Source: Pseudomonadota bacterium (GTDB lineage Bacteria > Pseudomonadota > Alphaproteobacteria > Azospirillales > Azospirillaceae). Taken from it: a stretch of 5,194 bases of DNA. The position numbers and the translations under genes were made by a program. The notes below the pieces were generated by a model. The model was given only the letters and a program-made list of their open reading frames with translations, had not been told where the DNA came from and made no database searches. This document shows, piece by piece, positions 1 through 5,191 of the stretch. The stretch covers positions 1 to 5,194 of the forward strand of contig JAEYOB010000140.1 in the NCBI GenBank assembly GCA_023412175.1, in the 5' to 3' direction. The number at the start of each line of letters is the position of its first letter. Position 1 is the first letter of the stretch.

Positions 1-132
1 GGCACCGCCCATCAGCGCGGCGTTGAACCAGGCGTGCGCCCCGGCGATGGTCTTGCGGGCGATGCGGCGGCGGGGAATCCAGGCGCCGTAGCCGGTGATG
101 CCAATGGACGGCATGGTCGTGTCGGAAGTCAT
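1..132 (-). CDS. HMG-CoA-synthase-like / thiolase-fold protein, N-terminal fragment (runs off left edge)
   Basis: Only the first 44 codons lie in the window, reading leftward from ATG at 132. After a short polar start (MTSDTTMPS) the protein reads IGITGYGAWIPRRRIARKTI and then AGAHAWFNAAL. This is the typical opening of bacterial HMG-CoA-synthase-like (thiolase superfamily) proteins, with a first beta strand, an IP-R-R/L loop and an A-x-A-W helix. Many members carry a C-terminal zinc-ribbon/OB-fold (DUF35) domain and sit in acyl-CoA degradation clusters. The catalytic Cys and any OB domain would lie outside the window. An AGGAGG SD at 141-146, 8 nt upstream, overlaps the TGA stop of the SDR gene, so translation is probably coupled. 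A role in condensing or cleaving an acyl-CoA after the SDR step is inferred from context. The alternative is a KAS III-like beta-ketoacyl synthase. Confidence 0.7.
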   Translation of the reverse strand, partial: MTSDTTMPSIGITGYGAWIPRRRIARKTIAGAHAWFNAALMGGA

Positions 133-140
133 GGTGCCGC

Positions 141-146
141 CCTCCT
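141..146 (-). promoter_or_regulatory. Ribosome binding site AGGAGG of the HMG-CoA-synthase-like gene
   Basis: On the minus strand the sequence reads TGAGGAGGGCGGCACC followed by ATG. The perfect AGGAGG core is 8 nt from the start, and its first A is the last base of the preceding TGA stop. This fixes ATG at 132 as the start and suggests reinitiation by ribosomes finishing the SDR gene. Confidence 0.75.
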
Positions 147-1078
147 CACACCGGGTCCCAGCCGAAGACGTCGCTGGAGCGATCCAGCGGGTAGAACATC
201 GCTTCCATTGCCGGCATGGCGTGGGTGGCGATGTGGTGCGGCGTCCAGCCCGCCTCGCGCTGCATGCCGCGCAGCGGGCGCGACTGGCCCATCAGGAAGA
301 TCTCATGGTTGCGCGAGGCGAAGATCTGCCCGGTGACCTTGGCCATCGCGTCCGACAGAAGGGCAACGACCAGCGGGGCGATCTTCTCCGGCGCCATCTG
401 CTTCATCCGCTCCACGCGCTGCTGCTCGGCCGGCGTGTCGCCGGGGATGGTGGCGACCAGCCGCGTCCAGGCGAAGGGGCAGATGCAGTTTGAGCGGACG
501 CCGAATCGCTGCATGTCCAGCGCGATCGACTTCGACAGCGCGGTGACGCCGAGCTTGGCCGCCGAATAGTGCGCCTGGGCGAAGTTGCCGACCAGCGCCG
601 ACGCCGAGGTCATGTGGACGAAGGCCCCGCCGTTCTGGCTGCGGAAATGCGGCGCCGCCGCGCGCGACACGTTGAACGGCCCGGTGAGGTTCACCGCCAG
701 CACGGCGTCCCAGTCCTCCGGCGCCAGCTTGTGGAAGATGGTGTCGCGCAGGATGCCGGCGTTGTTCACCACGCCGTCGATGCGCCCGAAGCTGTCGAGC
801 GCCTGCTGGACCATGCGCTCGGCCCCGGCGTAGTCGGCGACGGAGTCGGCGTTCGCCACGGCGTCGCCGCCGGCTTCGCGGATCTCGGCCACCACCAGCT
901 CGCCGGGTGTAGCGTCCTGCCCCTCGCCGTCGCCGCTGGCGCCGACGTCGTTGACGACGACCTTGGCGCCGTGCGCGGCGGCCAGCAGCGCGATGCCGCG
1001 GCCGATGCCGCGCGCGGCGCCGGTGACGAGGATCACCTTGCCGTCCAGCATGCGGTCGGGATCGTGAATTTCGGTCAT
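146..1078 (-). CDS. SDR-family 3-hydroxyacyl-CoA dehydrogenase (MFE-2 type)
   Basis: A 310-aa cytoplasmic short-chain dehydrogenase, probably NAD(H)-dependent, oxidising a 3-hydroxyacyl-CoA to the 3-ketoacyl-CoA. The Rossmann fold starts with VTGAARGIG (residues 18-26). The VVNDVG strand (41-46) has Asp after the second beta strand, which favours NAD over NADP. NNAG is at 105-108. The catalytic tetrad is Asn130, Ser158, Tyr171 and Lys175 (YSAAK), and NFAQAHYSAAKLG (165-177) closely resembles the dehydrogenase domain of peroxisomal multifunctional enzyme 2. The C-terminal tail of about 55 residues, ending DVFGWDPV, makes it longer than a plain 250-aa SDR and fits stand-alone MFE-2-like hydroxyacyl-CoA dehydrogenases. 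The frame stays open upstream to 1306, but ATG 1078 is chosen because it has an SD, leaves only an 11-nt gap to the upstream gene and sits just before the fold. (R)-specificity is inferred from family resemblance and the neighbouring hydratase 2. The acyl chain is unknown. Confidence 0.9.
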   Translation of the reverse strand: MTEIHDPDRMLDGKVILVTGAARGIGRGIALLAAAHGAKVVVNDVGASGDGEGQDATPGELVVAEIREAGGDAVANADSVADYAGAERMVQQALDSFGRIDGVVNNAGILRDTIFHKLAPEDWDAVLAVNLTGPFNVSRAAAPHFRSQNGGAFVHMTSASALVGNFAQAHYSAAKLGVTALSKSIALDMQRFGVRSNCICPFAWTRLVATIPGDTPAEQQRVERMKQMAPEKIAPLVVALLSDAMAKVTGQIFASRNHEIFLMGQSRPLRGMQREAGWTPHHIATHAMPAMEAMFYPLDRSSDVFGWDPV

Positions 1079-1084
1079 GGAGAT

Positions 1085-1090
1085 TCCCTC
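1085..1090 (-). promoter_or_regulatory. Ribosome binding site GAGGGA of the SDR gene
   Basis: The minus strand reads TTAGAGGGAATCTCC followed by ATG at 1078. The GAGGGA core is 6 nt from the start and shares its first G with the TAG stop of the acyl-CoA dehydrogenase gene. It decides the start against the longer open frame that continues to 1306 inside the upstream gene. Confidence 0.65.
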
Positions 1091-2253
1091 TAACGGCGGC
1101 GCAGCGGCGAGGCGCCGTCGCGGATCATGTGTTTGGCGATGATGAGCTGCTGGATCTGCGAGGTGCCCTCGTAGATCCGCAGCACGCGAACGTCGCGGTA
1201 GAGCTGCTCGATGGGGTAGTCGCGCATGTAGCCGGCGCCGCCGAAGATCTGCAGCGCCCGGTCGGCGACCCGGCCGACCATCTCGGTCGCGAAGAGCTTG
1301 CAGCACGAGGCTTCCTTGCCGCAGGGCAGCCCGGCATCGTGGCGGCGCGCCGCCTCCACGACCATGGTGCGGGCGGCGAACGCCTCGGCCTCGGAATCGG
1401 CCAGCATGGCCTGGACGAGCTGGTGCTCGACGATCGGCTTGCCGAAGGTGCGGCGCTCCATGCCGTAGGCCAGGGCCTCGTCGATCAGGCGCTGCGCCAT
1501 GCCGACCGCCGAGGCGGCGATGCCGATGCGGCCCCGCTCCAGCGCCGACATGGCGATCTTGAAGCCGTCGCCCTCGCGGCCGAGGATGGCGTCGGCGGGG
1601 ATGCGGCAGCCGTCCAGGATCACGTCGGCGGTGTGCGACCCCGCCAGCCCCAGCTTGCGGTCGGTGGGGCCGACCGACAGGCCGGGGGCGTCACGCTCCA
1701 CCAGGAAGGCGGTGAGGCCGCGGTGGTCGGTGCTCTGCGGGTCGGTGCGGGCGATCACCGTGAAGACCCCGGCGTGCGGGGCGTTGGTGATGAAGCGCTT
1801 GGTGCCGTCCAACACCCAATGGTCGCCGCCGCGCCGCGCCCGCGTGCGGATCGCCGCCGCGTCGGAGCCGAAATCCGGCTCGGTCAGGCAGAAGGCGGCG
1901 ATCCGCCCGCCGCTGGCGAGGTGTGGCAGATGCCGGCGCTTCTGCTCCTCGGTTCCGAACTTCAGGATGCCGAAGGAACCGACGCCGTTGTTGATGCCGA
2001 GCACGGAGCGGAAGGACAGGCTCGCCCGGCAGAGGATGAAGAGGATCTCGACCTCCTCCTCCATGGTCAGGCCGAGGCCGCCCCATTCTTCCGGCAGGGC
2101 CATGCCGAACAGGCCGAATCCGGCCATGGCCTCGATCAGGCGGGGCGGCACGGCACCCTCGTCGGCGACCGTGGGCTCCGCCGGGATCAGTTCCTCGGCG
2201 ACGAAGCGGGACAGCGTCTCGATGATCTGGCGGCGGGTGTCGGCGTCAAGCAT
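1090..2253 (-). CDS. Acyl-CoA dehydrogenase (leftward unit)
   Basis: A 387-aa FAD-dependent acyl-CoA dehydrogenase, of normal family length. It introduces the alpha,beta double bond into an acyl-CoA and passes electrons to an electron-transfer flavoprotein. The N-terminal helical domain covers about 1-118, with LPEEWGGLG at 53-61. The middle beta domain has the flavin/substrate signature CLTEPDFGSD (122-131) and the flavin-contacting RFITNA (153-158, Thr156). The C-terminal helical domain has RRTFGKPI (267-274), QIFGGAGYMRDYPIEQLYRD (335-354) and IYEGTSQIQ (360-368). Glu362 is the expected catalytic base, in the position used by short- and medium-chain enzymes. ATG 2253 overlaps the hydratase gene by 8 nt (ATGCTTGA) and has GGAG 8 nt upstream. 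A run of Cys residues (Cys311, Cys317, Cys318) is slightly unusual. The fold and catalytic site are secure, but the substrate cannot be told from these motifs. Confidence 0.93.
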   Translation of the reverse strand: MLDADTRRQIIETLSRFVAEELIPAEPTVADEGAVPPRLIEAMAGFGLFGMALPEEWGGLGLTMEEEVEILFILCRASLSFRSVLGINNGVGSFGILKFGTEEQKRRHLPHLASGGRIAAFCLTEPDFGSDAAAIRTRARRGGDHWVLDGTKRFITNAPHAGVFTVIARTDPQSTDHRGLTAFLVERDAPGLSVGPTDRKLGLAGSHTADVILDGCRIPADAILGREGDGFKIAMSALERGRIGIAASAVGMAQRLIDEALAYGMERRTFGKPIVEHQLVQAMLADSEAEAFAARTMVVEAARRHDAGLPCGKEASCCKLFATEMVGRVADRALQIFGGAGYMRDYPIEQLYRDVRVLRIYEGTSQIQQLIIAKHMIRDGASPLRRR

Positions 2254-3130
2254 CGGCCGCGCTCCGCACGGGCACCGAGGTCCGCACTTGGCCGTTGTTG
2301 AGCGCGATCACGTCGCGGCCGAGGACGCGGGTACGGAAGCGGATGTCATCCTCCCCCTCGACCCACATCTCCGTGCGCAGCGTCTCGCCCGGATAGACCG
2401 GGGACGTGAAGCGTGCGCGAATCGACCGGATGGCATCGGGATCGTAATTGCAGCACGACGCGAGGACCGCGTGCCCGGCAACGCCGAAGGTGCACAGGCC
2501 GTGCAGGATCGGCCGCTCGAACCCGGCACTCCGCGCCACCGCTGGATCGGCGTGCAGCGGGTTGAGGTCACCGGACAACCGATAGATCAGCGCCGCCTGC
2601 GGCAGGGTCGGCAGGTCCTGGACCGCATCGGGCGCGCGCTCCGGAACCGTCGCCGGTTCGGACACCGGCCCGCTCGGACCGCCGAATCCGCCGTCGCCCC
2701 GGCAGAAGGAGGTCATGGACACCGTGCAGATCCGGTTGCCGCCGTCATCCTCGACGTGGCGCTCCTGGTAGACGAGGGCGCCCTTGGCGGCGCCCTTGTC
2801 GACGACGCCGGTGACGCGCGTCCGCCCGACCAGCGTCCCGGCGGTTGGCAGCGGCCGGTGGATCTCGATGGCCTGCTCGGCATGCAGCAGCCGGACCCAG
2901 TCGAGGCCGAGGTCGGGATCCTGCTGCCAGAAACCGGGATAGGCCAGCACGGCCGCCATGGTCGGCAGCGCCCGCAGGTCCTTCTCGAAGAGGAAGCGCA
3001 GTTGCCGCTCATCGGTCGGATCGGAGCCCAGCCCGACTCCCAGCGCGTAGAGGATGCAGTCCTTGGGCGTGAGCGTCTGCCGGCCCTCGGGAACCGGCCA
3101 GTTCATCAGGCGATCGAGGTCGATGGCCAT
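2246..3130 (-). CDS. MaoC-family (R)-specific enoyl-CoA hydratase (hydratase 2 type)
   Basis: A 294-aa double hot-dog protein that should hydrate a trans-2-enoyl-CoA to the (R)-3-hydroxyacyl-CoA. The N-terminal half (about 1-140) is the degenerate substrate-binding hot-dog, with YALGVGLGSDPTDERQLRF at 28-46 and LPTMAAVLAYPGFW at 55-68. A linker rich in Gly, Pro and Ser (about 144-165) follows. The C-terminal half holds the hydratase-2 signature YRLSGDLNPLH (183-193), in which Asp188 and His193 are the expected catalytic pair, and then GFERPILHGLCTFG (203-216). This organisation matches the hydratase-2 part of MFE-2 and mycobacterial MaoC-like hydratases. The frame is open to an ATG at 3178, but ATG 3130 is preferred: it is preceded by GGGAGGA and begins MAIDLDRLMNWPVPE, the usual family start. 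It is first in the leftward unit, next to the regulatory gap. The substrate is unknown. Confidence 0.9.
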   Translation of the reverse strand: MAIDLDRLMNWPVPEGRQTLTPKDCILYALGVGLGSDPTDERQLRFLFEKDLRALPTMAAVLAYPGFWQQDPDLGLDWVRLLHAEQAIEIHRPLPTAGTLVGRTRVTGVVDKGAAKGALVYQERHVEDDGGNRICTVSMTSFCRGDGGFGGPSGPVSEPATVPERAPDAVQDLPTLPQAALIYRLSGDLNPLHADPAVARSAGFERPILHGLCTFGVAGHAVLASCCNYDPDAIRSIRARFTSPVYPGETLRTEMWVEGEDDIRFRTRVLGRDVIALNNGQVRTSVPVRSAADA

Positions 3131-3141
3131 CGGGTGTCTCT

Positions 3142-3148
3142 TCCTCCC
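3142..3148 (-). promoter_or_regulatory. Ribosome binding site of the hydratase gene
   Basis: The minus strand carries GGGAGGA 11 nt before ATG 3130, a slightly long but usable spacing. No comparable SD precedes the upstream in-frame ATG at 3178, so this site decides the start. Confidence 0.6.
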
Positions 3149-3213
3149 TGCGTCTCGCCGGTCAGCTTCAACATGCACTCTGCGAATTCGTACGATGCGC
3201 CATCTGGCCGGTT

Positions 3214-3241
3214 ATTGTGGGATTTATCAATGGTTTGTGAA
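3214..3241 (-). promoter_or_regulatory. Candidate sigma-70 promoter of the leftward (hydratase-ACAD-SDR) operon
   Basis: Read on the minus strand, TTCACA (3241 to 3236, 5 of 6 to TTGACA) and CACAAT (3219 to 3214, 4 of 6 to TATAAT) are separated by 16 nt. Transcription would start near 3207 and give a leader of about 77 nt. It was picked by eye in an AT-rich stretch, where chance matches are common. Confidence 0.35.
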
Positions 3242-3259
3242 ACTGTGTTGACGACAAAC
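3233..3259. repeat. Inverted repeat GTTTGT-N15-ACAAAC
   Basis: Perfect 6-bp arms at 3233-3238 and 3254-3259 enclose 15 nt. The repeat covers the proposed leftward -35 and the rightward -35, and touches the left end of the 20-bp palindrome. It may be a second regulator site or chance symmetry in AT-rich DNA. The arms are short and the centre shows no further symmetry. Confidence 0.3.
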
Positions 3260-3276
3260 ATACTACTGAGTACGTT
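3248..3276 (+). promoter_or_regulatory. Candidate sigma-70 promoter of the rightward (ACAD-TetR) operon
   Basis: TTGACG (3248-3253, 5 of 6 to TTGACA), a 17-nt spacer, and TACGTT (3271-3276), which keeps the important first T, the A and the last T of TATAAT. Transcription would begin near 3283, after the first in-frame ATG (3279) and before the GTG start at 3318 with its SD. A weaker alternative is TTGTGA (3235-3240) with CATACT (3259-3264) at 18 nt. Confidence 0.45.
3257..3276. promoter_or_regulatory. Candidate TetR operator: 20-bp imperfect palindrome
   Basis: The site reads AACATACTACTGAGTACGTT. Compared with its own reverse complement, 7 of 10 half-site positions pair: AAC, one mismatch, TACT, then a 4-nt centre flanked by AGTA, one mismatch and GTT. 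Size, symmetry and placement over the proposed rightward -10 are typical of TetR-family operators. The obvious candidate ligand is the TetR protein encoded at 4550-5191. Binding is inferred, and the half-site was not matched to any known regulator. Confidence 0.5.
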
Positions 3277-3304
3277 GAATGCAAGCGGATTTGACAATGG
3301 CGGG

Positions 3305-3310
3305 GGAGGA
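3305..3310 (+). promoter_or_regulatory. Ribosome binding site GGAGGA deciding the GTG start of the rightward ACAD
   Basis: GGAGGA lies 7 nt before GTG 3318 (GGAGGAAGGCCGC then GTG). The in-frame ATGs at 3279 and 3297 have no good SD in front, and this purine run would fall inside the coding region if they were used. Confidence 0.55.
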
Positions 3311-3317
3311 AGGCCGC

Positions 3318-4553
3318 GTGGAGACGACCCGGAGGGAACGGGACCGGAAGGTCGAGGCAACCGTGTGGGAGCCGACTTTGGGCGAGGAGGCCCGGCGATG
3401 GCAGTCGGTCGCCCGGCGGCTGACCGAGGAGCATTTCGCGCCGCGCGCCGCGGCCATCGACGCCGCCCAGCGCTATCCCACGGAGAACGTGGCGCTGCTG
3501 ACCGAGGCCGGCATCGACCGCCTGTTCCTGCCGAAGCCCTATGGCGAGGGCGCCTCGCTCACCGCGCTGTGCACGGTCATCGAGGCGATCGCCACGGGCT
3601 GCGCCTCGACCTCGGGCATCGTCGCGACGCTGCAACTCGGCGCGAGCCCGCTGATCTTCGCCGGCACGGAGAGCCAGAAGGCGGCCTTCCTGACCCACGG
3701 CGACGGGCGCCTCAAAAGCGTGTCCTTCGCGCTCAGCGAACGGGATGCCGGCTCCGACCCTGCCGCCATGACCATGGCGGCGACGCGCGAGGGGGCCGGC
3801 TGGCGCCTGCGCGGCGAGAAATGCTGGATCGGCGGCGGCGGGGTGGCGGACTCGTACGTCGTCTTCGCGCAGACGGAGCCGGGCAGCGGCCACCGCGGCA
3901 TCGCCGCCTTCCTCGTGCACGCCGGCCAGCCGGGGGTCGCGGCGCCGGAGGTCGAGGACAAGATGGGCATGCGCGGCACTGTCAACGCGCGCCTCGTCAT
4001 GGACACGGTCGTCGAGGAGGATGCGGTGCTGGCCCGGCCGGGAGACGCCTTCGCCCTGGCGCTCGCCGCGCTCAAGGTCGGGCGGATCTCGGTCGCGGCG
4101 CAATCCTGCGGCATCGCGACGGCGGCCTTCCGCGCCGCCGCGCGGCACGCGGCGACGCGCACCACCTTCGGCCGGCCAATCATCGACCACCAGGGCGTCG
4201 GCTTCCAGCTCGCCGATCTGGCGGCCCGGCTGTCCGCCGGGCGGATGATGGCGTACGCGGCCGCCGCCGCCTTCGACGCGGGCGAGGACGTCACCGTCAT
4301 CGGGGCGCAGGCAAAGCTGTTCTGCAGCGAGATGGCCCACGAGGCGGTGGACGTCGGCGTCCAGGTCTTCGGCGGCGCCGGCTTCGTGAAGCCCAACCTC
4401 GTCGAACGCCTCTACCGCGACCAGCGCGCCACCGAGATCTACGAGGGGACCTCCGAGATCCAGCGCCTGGTCATCGCCCGCGCGATCAAGGCGGAGCATG
4501 CGCCGCGCCCCGAGGCCGAGGCGCCTCCCAGCGGAATGATGGCGGCGCAATGA
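3318..4553 (+). CDS. Acyl-CoA dehydrogenase (rightward unit), divergent motif variant
   Basis: A second FAD-dependent acyl-CoA dehydrogenase, 411 aa from GTG 3318. Other in-frame starts are ATG 3279 (424 aa), ATG 3297 (418 aa) and GTG 3363 (396 aa). GTG 3318 is chosen for its SD. Numbered from there, the N-terminal domain has LTEEHFAPRAAAID (35-48) and LPKPYGEG (71-78) in place of the common PEE-GG form. ALSERDAGSD (138-147) fits the acyl-CoA dehydrogenase signature 1. TRTTFGRPIIDHQ (280-292) is followed by QVFGGAGFVKPNLVERLYRD (349-368) and IYEGTSEIQ (374-382), with catalytic Glu376. Two sites are odd: KCWIGGGGVAD (168-178) has Gly where most relatives have the flavin-contacting Thr or Ser, and PN replaces the usual DY before the VERLYRD helix. 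The tail of about 20 residues is Ala/Pro/Glu-rich. The stop overlaps the TetR start (ATGA). It probably acts on a different substrate or chain stage from the leftward enzyme. Confidence 0.88.
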   Translation: METTRRERDRKVEATVWEPTLGEEARRWQSVARRLTEEHFAPRAAAIDAAQRYPTENVALLTEAGIDRLFLPKPYGEGASLTALCTVIEAIATGCASTSGIVATLQLGASPLIFAGTESQKAAFLTHGDGRLKSVSFALSERDAGSDPAAMTMAATREGAGWRLRGEKCWIGGGGVADSYVVFAQTEPGSGHRGIAAFLVHAGQPGVAAPEVEDKMGMRGTVNARLVMDTVVEEDAVLARPGDAFALALAALKVGRISVAAQSCGIATAAFRAAARHAATRTTFGRPIIDHQGVGFQLADLAARLSAGRMMAYAAAAAFDAGEDVTVIGAQAKLFCSEMAHEAVDVGVQVFGGAGFVKPNLVERLYRDQRATEIYEGTSEIQRLVIARAIKAEHAPRPEAEAPPSGMMAAQ

Positions 4554-5191
4554 GCAGCACGATCGACGCAATCGCCGGCCTGGACGGCGACCGTTCCCGC
4601 GGCGAGATCCTCGACGCCGCGGCCAAGGCCTTCATGCGCAAGGGCTACGCCGCGGCCAGCATCGACGACGTGGCCGAGGTGCTCGGCTGCACGAAGGGGC
4701 GGATCTACCACCACTACCGCAGCAAGGCGGACCTGTTCTTCGACGTCCACAAGCGCGGCATGGCGATGGACCTTGCCGCCGTCCGGGCGTGCGTCAAGGA
4801 GGAGCAGACGGCCATCGAACGCCTGCAGGAGATGGCGGTCGCCCACCTCCTGGTCATCATGAACGAACTGGCCTACCAGCGCGTCGCCGTGCAGGGCCTG
4901 GAGATGCACCTCGCCGGGCAGACGACGCCGGAACAGCGCAGCACGCTGCGCGAGATCCTGGCCTTGCGCGACGAGTACGAGGGGCTGTTCTCCGCCGAGA
5001 TCGCGCGGGCTATCGAGGCCGGGGCGATCCCGCAGCAGGAGGTCCGGCTGGTGGTGAAGCCGTTCATGGGGGCACTGAACTGGACGACCATCTGGTACCG
5101 CCAGCGGCGCAACCAGTCGCAGGCGGAACGGCGGCGCATCGCCGAACAGATCGCGCGCTTCGCGCTTCGTGGACTGGGGGCGACGCTATGA
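4550..5191 (+). CDS. TetR/AcrR-family transcriptional regulator
   Basis: A 213-aa DNA-binding repressor of typical TetR length. The N-terminal three-helix domain spans about residues 16-64: RGEILDAAAKAFMRKGYAA, then SIDDVAEVLGCTKGRIYHHY (37-56) as helix-turn-helix, and RSKADLFFDVHKRG (57-70). The C-terminal all-helical ligand and dimer domain is poorly conserved, but GALNWTTIWYRQ (174-185) resembles the ending of TetR regulators of lipid and acyl-CoA degradation such as the FadR/KstR2 type. An acyl-CoA ligand is therefore inferred, not shown. ATG 4550 overlaps the ACAD stop by 4 nt (ATGA) and the gene's own TGA overlaps a following ATG, so it is translated within the rightward operon. It should repress both divergent units and itself through the palindrome at 3257-3276. 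The open frame extends far upstream, but only this part has family features and operon spacing. Confidence 0.92.
   Translation: MSSTIDAIAGLDGDRSRGEILDAAAKAFMRKGYAAASIDDVAEVLGCTKGRIYHHYRSKADLFFDVHKRGMAMDLAAVRACVKEEQTAIERLQEMAVAHLLVIMNELAYQRVAVQGLEMHLAGQTTPEQRSTLREILALRDEYEGLFSAEIARAIEAGAIPQQEVRLVVKPFMGALNWTTIWYRQRRNQSQAERRRIAEQIARFALRGLGATL

Larger units (their letters stand above)
3131..3317. promoter_or_regulatory. Divergent AT-rich intergenic control region
   Basis: This is the only sizeable non-coding gap in the window, lying between the two divergent units. By direct count 3211-3280 has 25 G/C of 70 bases, against a strongly GC-rich surround. It holds candidate promoters for both directions and two inverted repeats, annotated separately. 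The small peptides that could be read here lack SD sequences and family resemblance. The layout is the usual one for a TetR repressor controlling two diverging catabolic units from a shared gap. Confidence 0.8.

Noticed and set aside
1079..1306. A 76-residue N-terminal extension of the SDR from an upstream in-frame ATG
   Set aside because: It would lie inside the end of the ACAD gene, is Arg-rich without SDR features, and ATG 1078 has its own SD just before the Rossmann fold.
1129..2301. A 390-codon rightward open frame opposite the leftward ACAD
   Set aside because: It is a shadow of the real gene on the other strand. The composition is skewed, no motif is present, and it reads across the hydratase/ACAD overlap.
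3131..3178. A 16-residue N-terminal extension of the hydratase
   Set aside because: ATG 3178 has no SD. ATG 3130 does, and it gives the usual family start.
3183..3193. Short perfect palindromes CGAATTCG and CGTACG in the leftward leader
   Set aside because: They are only 6-8 bp, overlap each other, do not extend, and are too short to claim as an operator or terminator.
3291..3296. A perfect TTGACA hexamer that could be a rightward -35
   Set aside because: At 17 nt downstream the sequence is CCGCGT, with no -10-like hexamer, and it would place the RNA start inside the coding region.
1090..4553. The idea that the two acyl-CoA dehydrogenases form an alpha2beta2 heteromer like actinobacterial steroid side-chain enzymes
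   Set aside because: Those pairs are usually adjacent in the same direction and share out active-site residues. Here the genes are divergent and each keeps its own catalytic Glu and FAD motifs, so separate homomers are more likely.
3168..4571. A 467-codon leftward open frame opposite the rightward ACAD
   Set aside because: It is fully antisense to a gene with clear acyl-CoA dehydrogenase motifs, its translation is low-complexity Arg/Ala/Asp/Gly-rich, and it has no SD or recognisable fold.
1499..5191. A 1230-codon rightward open frame covering most of the window
   Set aside because: It runs antisense through the leftward ACAD and hydratase genes, then out of frame through the rightward ACAD, and only its last 214 codons (TetR) are real. 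The Arg/Pro/Gly/Ala-rich translation before 4550 has no domain features. Long stop-free shadow frames are expected in very GC-rich DNA.
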